This document shows positions 1 through 6,346 of a stretch of 13,515 bases of DNA, in pieces. The position numbers and the translations under genes were made by a program. Within the stretch, counting starts at the first letter, position 1. The number at the start of each line of letters is the position of its first letter. The DNA lies in contig MGDH01000015.1 of the NCBI GenBank assembly GCA_001790855.1, positions 1 to 13,515 of the forward strand, given 5' to 3'. The notes beneath the pieces were generated by a model. That model saw only the letters and a program-made list of their open reading frames with translations, searched no databases and was not told the origin of the DNA. Origin of the DNA: Candidatus Schekmanbacteria bacterium RIFCSPLOWO2_02_FULL_38_14. Its GTDB lineage: Bacteria > Schekmanbacteria > GWA2-38-11.

Positions 1-1114
1 AGGATTCTTGCTTTTAACAAATATCCCTGCAATACAGAGATTATCTGATATTTTCTTTGATTTCTCTGAAAAGTATTTTCTAAGCGTCAAGCAACCATAT
101 TTTCACATAAGCTATCTTTTGGGTGCGGTTTTTATTCTTGTTCTTGCTTTAAACCGCAGAATAATGAGGTTCTGGTGCCGTGCCCTGTGCCCTCTCGGCG
201 CCCTTATGGGGATTGCATCATGGTCATCAATCTTTGGAATGGAAAAAAAGCATGAGAGATGCACAGACTGCAACCTATGCCTTGTCCACTGCCAGGGAGC
301 CTGCGAGCCAATCGGAAGGGTTAAATGGAAGGCGTGGGAGTGCCATATCTGCTTTAACTGCAGGGTTGTGTGTCCTGAGGACGTCATAAGATTCAAATTC
401 TTCCCAAAGGATGAGGCAATTGAATCAGTCCCTGACCTCAGCAGGAGAAGAATTTTAAGAAGCGCTTCACTTGGCCTCATAATACTCCCCTTTTCAAGAG
501 TAAGTGATGAATTTAAAGTTAATTACAATTCAAGATTAATCAGGCCTCCGGGCTCACTTGAAGAAAAAGAGTTTCTTGCAAGATGCATTAAATGCGGTGA
601 GTGTATGAAAGTATGCCCGAACAATGCCATCCATCCATCGCTGCTTGAATCAGGAATTGAAGGAATCTGGTCCCCGATTATAATTCCGAGAATCGGTTAC
701 TGTGAATACACATGTGTCCTCTGCAGCCAGGTCTGTCCCACAGGGGCTATAAAGAAAATAACAGAGGAGGAAAAACTTGGAATAAAAACAAAGAAACCAA
801 TAAAAATCGGGCTTGCGTTTTACGACAAGGGGAGATGCCTTCCCTGGTCAATGGCAACCCCTTGCATTGTATGTGAAGAGTGGTGCCCGACTCCCAAAAA
901 AGCTATATGGCTTGAAGAAACCCTTGTAACTTCTCCCTCAGGAGAAAAGATAAGGGTCAAGCTTCCCTATGTAAATCCTGAGCTCTGCAATGGATGCGGC
1001 GCTTGCGAAACAAAATGCCCAGTTGCTGACAGACCAGCAGTCTATGTTACAAGTATTGGCGAATCAAGGTCAAAAACAAACCAGATTCTGCTGAATCCAT
1101 ATGGAAAGAAGTAA
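1..1114 (+). CDS. NapH-NapG-like fused membrane polyferredoxin (5' partial)
   Basis: This is a membrane-anchored iron-sulfur electron-transfer protein. The reading frame is open to the left window edge and the first start-like codon (TTG at 8) lacks visible context, so the N-terminus is probably missing. Numbering from that TTG: a membrane segment lies near residues 34-49, followed by FWCRALCPLG (C57, C61), typical of NapH/CcoG-type proteins. Two 4Fe-4S motifs follow, at C85-C95 and C112-C122. A twin-arginine-like stretch, SRRRIL (145-150), precedes a hydrophobic run at 153-162. Four more clusters follow: C193-C203, C232-C243, C286/C289/C293 with C277 nearby, and C327-C337. Two plus four clusters equals NapH followed by NapG/MauM, so the gene looks like a natural fusion of the two. 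Such proteins pass electrons from quinol to periplasmic partners; the partner here is unknown. It lies upstream of DUF6599 and DUF362 genes on the same strand. Confidence 0.85.
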   Translation, partial: GFLLLTNIPAIQRLSDIFFDFSEKYFLSVKQPYFHISYLLGAVFILVLALNRRIMRFWCRALCPLGALMGIASWSSIFGMEKKHERCTDCNLCLVHCQGACEPIGRVKWKAWECHICFNCRVVCPEDVIRFKFFPKDEAIESVPDLSRRRILRSASLGLIILPFSRVSDEFKVNYNSRLIRPPGSLEEKEFLARCIKCGECMKVCPNNAIHPSLLESGIEGIWSPIIIPRIGYCEYTCVLCSQVCPTGAIKKITEEEKLGIKTKKPIKIGLAFYDKGRCLPWSMATPCIVCEEWCPTPKKAIWLEETLVTSPSGEKIRVKLPYVNPELCNGCGACETKCPVADRPAVYVTSIGESRSKTNQILLNPYGKK

Positions 1115-1134
1115 AGGAGTGAATAGTCATTGGC

Positions 1135-1272
1135 AGGGTGGTGAAAAACTCAATGAATGTCATTGCGAGCGCAGCGAAGCAATCTCGGTTTCTTATAAAT
1201 CAATTAATTTCAGATTGCTTCGTCACTTCGTTCCTCGCAATGACGGTTAAAAAAGAACTTTTTCAGCAACCT
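1135..1272. repeat. Nested palindromic interspersed repeat (MITE/REP-like)
   Basis: A 138-bp imperfect palindrome fills most of the gap between two plus-strand genes. The outer arms are 1135-1151 and 1255-1272, sharing the core GTGAAAAA / CTGAAAAA with about 14 of 18 aligned positions matching. The inner arms are 1159-1185 (begins GTCATTGCGAG) and 1212-1244 (ends CTCGCAATGAC). They match perfectly for 11 bases at the outer ends and about 11 at the inner ends (CGAAGCAATCT); the left arm is six bases shorter in the middle. The GTCATTGCGAG...CGAAGCAATCT sequence is recalled as a widespread interspersed element in several bacterial lineages. It encodes nothing evident and could act as a transcript-folding or attenuating element. 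Confidence 0.8.
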
Positions 1273-1316
1273 TTTAGCGAATAGTATTTAATGAAAATAT
1301 TAAAGGAGGATTCTCA

Positions 1317-1829
1317 ATGAAAAAAGGCTTTATTTTCTTTTTAATCTCCGTAGTTTTATCTATTTCCACGATTTCTTTTGCAGAGGAAGAACTCGTAAAA
1401 CTTTTGCCAGAGCAAATGAAGGGAACACGTTTCAAAACCCCGTATGGGTATAAAATATATGATGACCGTTCTCTTTATGATTATATTGATGGCGGCGCCC
1501 CTTTCTACATTGACAAAGGATTCCTGAAATTAATCAACAACGAATATCTTGAGGGTGATGACTCTTTTATAGTTGATATCTATATGATGAAGGATGATAA
1601 AAGCGCAGCTAGCCTTTTTAATGCAGTCAAGAAGAAAGACGCAAAGCCGCTCAGGATTGGAAAAGAAGGACAGGAAGGAATAAATCAGGTTGAATTTTTT
1701 CAGGATAAATATTTTGTAAGAGTGGCTGCATTTAAAACTGACACCAAAACTAAAGACACAATAAAAAAATTTGCCGAAACGACTTTATCAAACATTACTA
1801 ACCGTTCAGCAAAACAGAAAAAGAAATAA
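1317..1829 (+). CDS. Secreted DUF6599-like protein
   Basis: This is a 170-residue exported protein of unknown function. The start is fixed by AGGAGG a few bases upstream of the ATG. Residues 1-22 form a Sec signal peptide: MKKGF, then a hydrophobic run, ending SFA before EEE, a probable cleavage after A22. The mature part contains the segment SLYDYIDGGAPFYIDKGF, which matches the hallmark of DUF6599-type proteins (Y-I-D/N-G-G-A-x-x-Y). A beta-rich middle includes DIYMMKD, and the C-terminal tail is lysine-rich (KQKKK). DUF6599-type genes are often near DUF362 and 4Fe-4S genes in anaerobes, as here; the DUF362 gene starts 24 bp downstream. A periplasmic role alongside the neighbouring redox proteins is inferred only. 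The family assignment rests on motif recall. Confidence 0.75.
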   Translation: MKKGFIFFLISVVLSISTISFAEEELVKLLPEQMKGTRFKTPYGYKIYDDRSLYDYIDGGAPFYIDKGFLKLINNEYLEGDDSFIVDIYMMKDDKSAASLFNAVKKKDAKPLRIGKEGQEGINQVEFFQDKYFVRVAAFKTDTKTKDTIKKFAETTLSNITNRSAKQKKK

Positions 1830-1853
1830 CTCTATATCCTCAGGAGAACAGCT

Positions 1854-2885
1854 ATGAACTCTTCACGGAGAAGTTTTATTAAAAAATCATTTCTCGGCTC
1901 TGCATTTCTCGCTGGTTCAAAAATATTAGGAATACCCGCAGATGAACTATTCGCTTCCGATGAAAAAGTTGCAGTTCAACTGAGAAAGGGGATTGGAAAT
2001 CTATTTTTAAAAAACGGCAAACCATTATTAATTGCTGTTGAAGGCAGCAATAAAACAGAAATGCTTAAAAAAGGAATTGAAAAGCTTGGAGGTTTTGACA
2101 AACTGGTTAGAGGAAGAAACGTTATTCTGAAACCAAACGTTGTTGCGCCGGGTCCCTACCCAGTTTCAACCGACCCTGATTTCCTCATTGCTGTAGGAAA
2201 AACAGCAATTGATGCAGGAGCAAAGAAGGTTTCAATATTTGATTCTCCCGGACGCTCCGAACGTATTTTCAAACTAATGAACCTTTATGAAAAAACCGCA
2301 GGAACTGGAATAGAATTATTACCTATTGATGCAACTGTTGCCAAATTCTTTGTGGCTGTTAAAAATCCCGCATGGGAGATAATGAAAGAAATCAGCATAT
2401 CAACACATTTGAAAGAAGCTGACGTAATCATAAATGTTCCTGTGGTTAAACGCCATCTTGAAGCCGGTTTCAGCTGCGCAATGAAAAACCATTTCGGTTC
2501 TGTCTACGGACCAAACCGCTGGGACCCCCATGCAAAACTCCACAAAGGCGGCTCGTTTAACACATGGGATGAGTCATTTAAGGTTCCATTCAAAAAAATC
2601 GCTGCAGAGTTTTCAGATGCTGTCAGGTGCGAGCTAAATATAGTTGATGCGCAGCATCTTCTTATAAAATCAGGGCCTCTTCTTGACGGAGCCGAAATAA
2701 AAAAGGATGTGAACAGGCTTATTATTTCCGGAGATATAGTTGCAACTGACGCATACTGTTCATCACTTATGGTTAAGCATGATACAACCTACTCAACTGA
2801 CTTATGGGAACCTGCAATAAAATATGGTGAAAAGCTCGGACTTGGAATATCAGATATTAAGAAGGTTGAATTAATTGAAATATAA
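1854..2885 (+). CDS. Tat-exported DUF362 domain protein
   Basis: This is a 343-residue protein with a twin-arginine signal: SRRSFIKK at residues 4-11, then a short hydrophobic stretch (FLGSAFLAGS), predicting folded export to the periplasm. AGGAG at 1842-1846 supports the ATG. The rest is a DUF362 domain: a segment reading ILKPNVV with a following P-G-P-Y-P-V-S-T-D-P, then TAIDAGAKKVSIFDSPG, ADVIINVPVVKRH, SCAMKNHFGSVYG, and IVDAQ followed by RLIISGDIVATDAYCSSLM. It carries no CxxC-type 4Fe-4S motifs of its own, unlike DUF362 proteins fused to ferredoxin domains. The polyferredoxin two genes upstream could supply that role, which is inference. Biochemical function of DUF362 is not established. 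The Tat signal fits a cofactor-containing or pre-folded protein. Confidence 0.9.
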   Translation: MNSSRRSFIKKSFLGSAFLAGSKILGIPADELFASDEKVAVQLRKGIGNLFLKNGKPLLIAVEGSNKTEMLKKGIEKLGGFDKLVRGRNVILKPNVVAPGPYPVSTDPDFLIAVGKTAIDAGAKKVSIFDSPGRSERIFKLMNLYEKTAGTGIELLPIDATVAKFFVAVKNPAWEIMKEISISTHLKEADVIINVPVVKRHLEAGFSCAMKNHFGSVYGPNRWDPHAKLHKGGSFNTWDESFKVPFKKIAAEFSDAVRCELNIVDAQHLLIKSGPLLDGAEIKKDVNRLIISGDIVATDAYCSSLMVKHDTTYSTDLWEPAIKYGEKLGLGISDIKKVELIEI

Positions 2886-2895
2886 AAAATATTTT

Positions 2896-3087
2896 CTACT
2901 TAGAAATGGATTCTATTGCCTTACGTGTCAGAGCAAATTCTGGATTTATTCTTAAAACAGTCTTAAATTTCTCTTCTGCTTTGTTTAATAAACCCATGTC
3001 TCTATACACAACTCCAAGGTTAAAATGGGCTTCTGCGTAATCTGAAAAAACCTCTTTTGCCTTTTTTCGCTGAGCTTTTTCTTCCAT
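2896..3087 (-). CDS. Small TPR protein or TPR gene remnant
   Basis: This 63-residue reading frame contains one complete tetratricopeptide repeat: residues about 17-50 carry the pattern A-x-x-x-L-G-x-x-Y-x-x-x-G...A...F...L-x-x-N-P, with LGVVYRDMG and LRINPE visible. Part of the next helix follows. TPRs mediate protein-protein contacts. One repeat is too few for a stable solenoid, and there is no good ribosome-binding site upstream. An in-frame stop at 3100-3102 sits just before the ATG, so this may be the C-terminal leftover of a longer TPR gene. It converges on the DUF362 gene with only 10 bp between. The sequence is clearly protein-like; whether it is expressed is uncertain. Confidence 0.55.
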   Translation of the reverse strand: MEEKAQRKKAKEVFSDYAEAHFNLGVVYRDMGLLNKAEEKFKTVLRINPEFALTRKAIESISK

Positions 3088-3137
3088 AATTTTTTTTAAT
3101 CAAATTATAATAAAAACTCTTTTGGCAAAATAATCAT

Positions 3138-3165
3138 TTGCTAAGCTTATTAAAAGTATTATAAT
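3138..3165 (+). promoter_or_regulatory. Candidate sigma70-type promoter for the arn operon
   Basis: A perfect TATAAT lies at 3160-3165. A TTGCTA box (4 of 6 to TTGACA) lies at 3138-3143, giving a 16-bp spacer. The -10 box ends 48 bp before the arnB-like ATG at 3214, in a 126-bp AT-rich gap. The fit is good, but AT-rich DNA produces such matches by chance. No operator-like site (for example a PmrA direct repeat) was recognised. Confidence 0.5.
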
Positions 3166-3213
3166 ACCAAAATATTTTCAATAAATTAAGAATTTTTATA
3201 AAGGTTTTATAAA

Positions 3214-4380
3214 ATGAAGCGTGAAAATTTTCTTCCCTTTTCTCTGCCTACTATTGAAGAAGATGAGATTTCTGAAGTTGTGGACTCTTTGCGTTCAGGA
3301 TGGATAACTACCGGTCCTAAGGTAATAAGGTTTGAAGATGATTTTAAAAAGTATATTGGCTCACCTCATGCAATAGCTGTTAACTCAGGAACAGCAGGGC
3401 TTCACATATCTCTCATGGCTTCAGGAATATGTGACGGAGATGAAGTTATCACAAGCCCGATGACCTTTGCAGCTACCATAAACACTATTGTTTTGCAGAG
3501 AGCAAAACCGGTTTTTGTTGATATAGACCCGGATACGTTTAATATTGATACTGAAATAATTGAAAAGAGAATAACCAGAAGGACAAAAGCGATAATCCCA
3601 ATCCATATTGCAGGGCAACCCTGCAATATGGATAAAATCATGAATATTGCTAAAAAATATAATCTTATTGTTATTGAAGATGCTGCTCACGCAGTTGGAA
3701 CTGAGTACAAAAAAATAAAAATTGGCAATATCAGCGATCTTACTGTTTTCAGTTTCCACCCAATAAAAAACATGACTACAGGTGAAGGCGGAATGATAAC
3801 GATAAAAGATGAAGTGATTGCTGATAAACTCAGGCTATTGAGGTTTCACGGAATAAGCAAAGAGGCATGGAAACGCTACGGGAAAGAAGGTTCCCCTCAG
3901 TATGAAATCCTCCTGCCCGGATTAAAATACAATATGCTTGATATCCAGGCAGCAATGGGAATTCACCAGCTAAAAAAACTGGACAGATTTATAGAAACAA
4001 GAAAAAATATTGCGCAGAAATACGACAAGGCATTGAAAGACATTCCAGAAGTAATCATTCCCGGAAGAGTTGATTATGAGTGCCTCCATGCCTGGCATCT
4101 CTATATAATAAAACTCAGGCTTGAAATGCTCAAAATCAGCAGGAATGAATTTATTGAAGAATTAAAAAAGGAAAATATCGGAACAGGCATACATTTTACC
4201 GCTGTTCATCTTAACCCCTTTTACGAAAAAGAGTTTGGGTTTAAAAGAGGGGATTTTCCAAATGCTGAATTTGCCTCTGACAGGATAATCTCTATTCCGC
4301 TTTACCCGCGAATGAAGGATGAAGACGTTGATTACGTGATAGACAAAATAAAAAAGATTGTGAAATTAAACAAGAGATAA
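3214..4380 (+). CDS. arnB: ArnB-like UDP-4-keto-pentose aminotransferase
   Basis: This is a PLP-dependent DegT/DnrJ/EryC1-family sugar aminotransferase of 388 residues, about the length of E. coli ArnB. It would convert UDP-4-keto-pentose to UDP-L-Ara4N using glutamate in the cytoplasm. Similarity to ArnB is seen by eye along the whole length: FLPFS near the start, SGWITTGPK (28-36), HAIAVNSGTAGLHISLMA, GDEVIT (75-80), RTKAIIPIHIAG, VIEDAAHAVGT with D156 (ring nitrogen contact) and FSFHPIKN with K185 as the Schiff-base lysine. Later blocks include LKYNMLDIQAA, HAWHLYIIK, GTGIHF and the C-terminal IPLYP. A weak AAGG at 3201-3204 precedes the ATG. It is the first gene of a same-strand run ordered like arnBCADT. 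The coding region contains a perfect 15-bp inverted repeat at 3601-3633. Related PseC/WecE-type activities are less likely given the neighbours. Confidence 0.9.
   Translation: MKRENFLPFSLPTIEEDEISEVVDSLRSGWITTGPKVIRFEDDFKKYIGSPHAIAVNSGTAGLHISLMASGICDGDEVITSPMTFAATINTIVLQRAKPVFVDIDPDTFNIDTEIIEKRITRRTKAIIPIHIAGQPCNMDKIMNIAKKYNLIVIEDAAHAVGTEYKKIKIGNISDLTVFSFHPIKNMTTGEGGMITIKDEVIADKLRLLRFHGISKEAWKRYGKEGSPQYEILLPGLKYNMLDIQAAMGIHQLKKLDRFIETRKNIAQKYDKALKDIPEVIIPGRVDYECLHAWHLYIIKLRLEMLKISRNEFIEELKKENIGTGIHFTAVHLNPFYEKEFGFKRGDFPNAEFASDRIISIPLYPRMKDEDVDYVIDKIKKIVKLNKR
3601..3633 (+). repeat. Perfect 15-bp inverted repeat inside the arnB-like gene
   Basis: The left arm ATCCATATTGCAGGG (3601-3615) and right arm CCCTGCAATATGGAT (3619-3633) are exact reverse complements separated only by CAA. 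The RNA would form a 15-bp hairpin with a triloop in the middle of the coding sequence. The codons specify I-H-I-A-G-Q-P-C-N-M-D, a stretch conserved in the ArnB family (H-x-A-G-x-P...D), so it is real coding sequence. There is no T-run after it, so it is not a standard intrinsic terminator. Confidence 0.9.
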
Positions 4381-4419
4381 TATAAATAATAAAACTTACA
4401 ATAAATTACTTTAAGAAAA

Positions 4420-5388
4420 ATGGAAGAAAAACAGGAAATAACAGCAGATAAAAAGAATCATCAATCACCTTACCTTAGCATAGTAGTCCCTGTTTGCAAT
4501 GAACAGGAAAACCTCGCTCATCTCTACTCAAGATTAAAAAAGACCCTTGATAGCCTCAACTCATCATATGAAATCATTTTCATTGATGATGGCAGCAGGG
4601 ATAAGTCATGGGACATCCTTGAGGATTTCAGGAACAAGGATAATCTTATAAAAATATTTCAATTTAACCGCAACTATGGTCAGCATACAGCAATTCTTGC
4701 AGGTTTTGAACTGTCAAGAGGAGAAGTAATTGTAACCATAGACGCAGACCTTCAGAACCCTCCTGAAGAAATTCCCAAGCTTTTAAAAGAGATTGAAAAT
4801 GGCCATGACGTTGTTGGAGGATTGAGAAAGAACAGAAAAGACCCTTTTTTAAGAAAATTTATATCCAAGGTAGGTAATAAGGTTCTTGCAAAAATAACTG
4901 GAATAAAGCTTAAAGATTACGGGTGCATGTTGAGGGCTTACAGGAAAGAAGTGGTAAAAAGGATATGCGATGTCAATGAGTTCTCAAGTTTTTTTATTCC
5001 GGCGCTTGCTTACACATATGCCAACAATCTGATAGAAATCGTTGTAGAACATAATGAGAGGCTTGAGGGAAAATCAAAATATAACTTATTAAAACTTGCA
5101 AAGCTTAATTTTGACATTCTGACAAGTTTTTCTCTTATACCAATTCAGATTATAACACTTTTAGGCTTCTTTATTGGTCTGACCGGAGGAACATTTGGGG
5201 GAATCCTTATCCTTTTAAAAATATTTTTCAATGCATCAAACGGATTTCTTACCCTTATTTCTATCCTTGCAGCGTTTACAGGACTTCAGGTTTTCCTTCT
5301 TGGATTAATAGGTGAATATATTGGAAGAATCTATGTTGAGGTAAGGAAAAGGCCCCGTTATATTATCAACGAAAAAAATAATTCTTGA
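4420..5388 (+). CDS. arnC: ArnC-like undecaprenyl-phosphate aminosugar transferase
   Basis: This is a GT2-family membrane glycosyltransferase of 322 residues, as in E. coli ArnC. It would transfer the formylated aminopentose from UDP to undecaprenyl phosphate on the inner face of the membrane. The GT-A domain starts with LSIVVPVCNEQENL (19-32). It continues with IIFIDDGSRD, then FNRNYGQHTAILAGF, closely matching ArnC's NRNYGQHSAIMAGF. DADLQNPPEEIP supplies the D108-x-D110 metal motif, and DYGCMLRAYR (166-175) is another near-exact ArnC block. Two membrane helices follow (about 240-267 and 277-297), ending GLIGEYIGRIYVEVRKRPRY. No strong Shine-Dalgarno sequence is seen before the ATG, 39 bp after arnB. 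The generic alternative, a dolichyl-phosphate-mannose-type GT2, is unlikely given block identity and gene order. Confidence 0.92.
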   Translation: MEEKQEITADKKNHQSPYLSIVVPVCNEQENLAHLYSRLKKTLDSLNSSYEIIFIDDGSRDKSWDILEDFRNKDNLIKIFQFNRNYGQHTAILAGFELSRGEVIVTIDADLQNPPEEIPKLLKEIENGHDVVGGLRKNRKDPFLRKFISKVGNKVLAKITGIKLKDYGCMLRAYRKEVVKRICDVNEFSSFFIPALAYTYANNLIEIVVEHNERLEGKSKYNLLKLAKLNFDILTSFSLIPIQIITLLGFFIGLTGGTFGGILILLKIFFNASNGFLTLISILAAFTGLQVFLLGLIGEYIGRIYVEVRKRPRYIINEKNNS

Positions 5389-5390
5389 AA

Positions 5391-6326
5391 ATGCGAATAT
5401 TAGTTTTTGGTTATCACAATGTTTGCCATGTATGTCTTGAAGAACTTCTCAGACTTGATGAAAACGTAATTGGTATTGTAACCCACAGCGATGACCCAAA
5501 TGAAAATATATGGTTTAAATCAGTTTATGAATTAGCTGCTAAAAACAATATTCCTGTTTTTTCCCCTTCTGATGTAAAAGAAGACAGTTTTTATGAAACA
5601 GTAAAGAAACTTGATCCGGAGATAATTTTTTCATTTTACTATCGCTATATTATACCTGAGAAGATTCTGAAAATACCTCGCTATGGTTCCATAAACCTCC
5701 ACGGTTCCCTGCTTCCAAAGTACAGAGGGAGATGCCCTGTTAACTGGGTATTGGTAAATGGCGAGAAAATAACAGGTGCGACACTTCACTATATGGAAAA
5801 AAGTCCTGACACAGGAGATATAATCTCTCAGAAAGAGGTGCCAATTTCAGATAATGACGATGCCTTTACACTCTTTAATAAAATTACTGAAGCAGCAAAT
5901 ATCCTTTTTAATGAAACATGGCCTCTCATAAAATCAGGGAAATCTAAGAGGATTCCCCAGGACCCGGCAAAGGCAACATATTTTTCAGGAAGGAAACCTG
6001 ACGACGGACTGATAGACTGGAAAAAAAGTTCAGAAGAAATTCATAACCTGATACGTGCAGTCACACACCCCTATCCCGGAGCATTTACCTTTTATAAAGG
6101 GAAAAAGCTATTTATCTGGAAATCAGTATTGATATCAGATATAGATAACTGCAATAAACTCTCAGGAACAATCTTAAAAATTGATAGTGTAAACGGGATG
6201 GTTGTCAAAACAGGTACTGATTGCATTGGAATTAAGTCCCTTCAATTTCAGGAAGAAGAAGAGATAAGAGAAAAAAAACTATATAAATATTTCTCTCATA
6301 CAGAGGGAAAACTTCTCGGAAATTAA
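5391..6326 (+). CDS. arnA: Stand-alone ArnA-type formyltransferase
   Basis: This is the N-10-formyltetrahydrofolate-dependent formyltransferase matching the N-terminal half of E. coli ArnA; it would N-formylate UDP-L-Ara4N. I chose ATG 5391 (311 residues) over an in-frame TTG at 5385. MRILVFGYHN then aligns with the ArnA start, and the catalytic residues fall at N102 and H104 (in INLHGSLLPKYRGR) and D140 (in SPDTGDII), the E. coli numbering. FSFYYRYIIP matches ArnA's FSFYYRHLIY. The C-terminal third is the OB-like domain, beginning near FSGRKPDDGLIDW and HPYPGAFTFY. The gene lies 2 bp after the arnC stop, implying coupled translation; no clear Shine-Dalgarno is visible. Unlike E. coli ArnA, it ends without the dehydrogenase domain, which is the next gene. 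The symbol denotes the domain, not the full bifunctional protein. Confidence 0.9.
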   Translation: MRILVFGYHNVCHVCLEELLRLDENVIGIVTHSDDPNENIWFKSVYELAAKNNIPVFSPSDVKEDSFYETVKKLDPEIIFSFYYRYIIPEKILKIPRYGSINLHGSLLPKYRGRCPVNWVLVNGEKITGATLHYMEKSPDTGDIISQKEVPISDNDDAFTLFNKITEAANILFNETWPLIKSGKSKRIPQDPAKATYFSGRKPDDGLIDWKKSSEEIHNLIRAVTHPYPGAFTFYKGKKLFIWKSVLISDIDNCNKLSGTILKIDSVNGMVVKTGTDCIGIKSLQFQEEEEIREKKLYKYFSHTEGKLLGN

Positions 6327-6346
6327 ATAAATAAGGAGGATTTTCA

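Noticed and set aside
112-480. Antisense 122-codon frame opposite the polyferredoxin
   Set aside because: The plus strand clearly encodes the cysteine-cluster protein; the minus frame is a shadow.
3601-3633. Intrinsic terminator inside arnB
   Set aside because: The hairpin is strong but is not followed by a T-run and lies within a long intact coding frame.
3402-3759. Antisense open frames opposite arnB
   Set aside because: They mirror the conserved aminotransferase sequence and the perfect palindrome, have no start signals, and resemble no protein family.
5385-5390. TTG at 5385 as start of the formyltransferase, overlapping the arnC stop
   Set aside because: It adds only M-K before the ATG at 5391. 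Starting at 5391 aligns the N-terminus and places N102/H104/D140 exactly as in E. coli ArnA.
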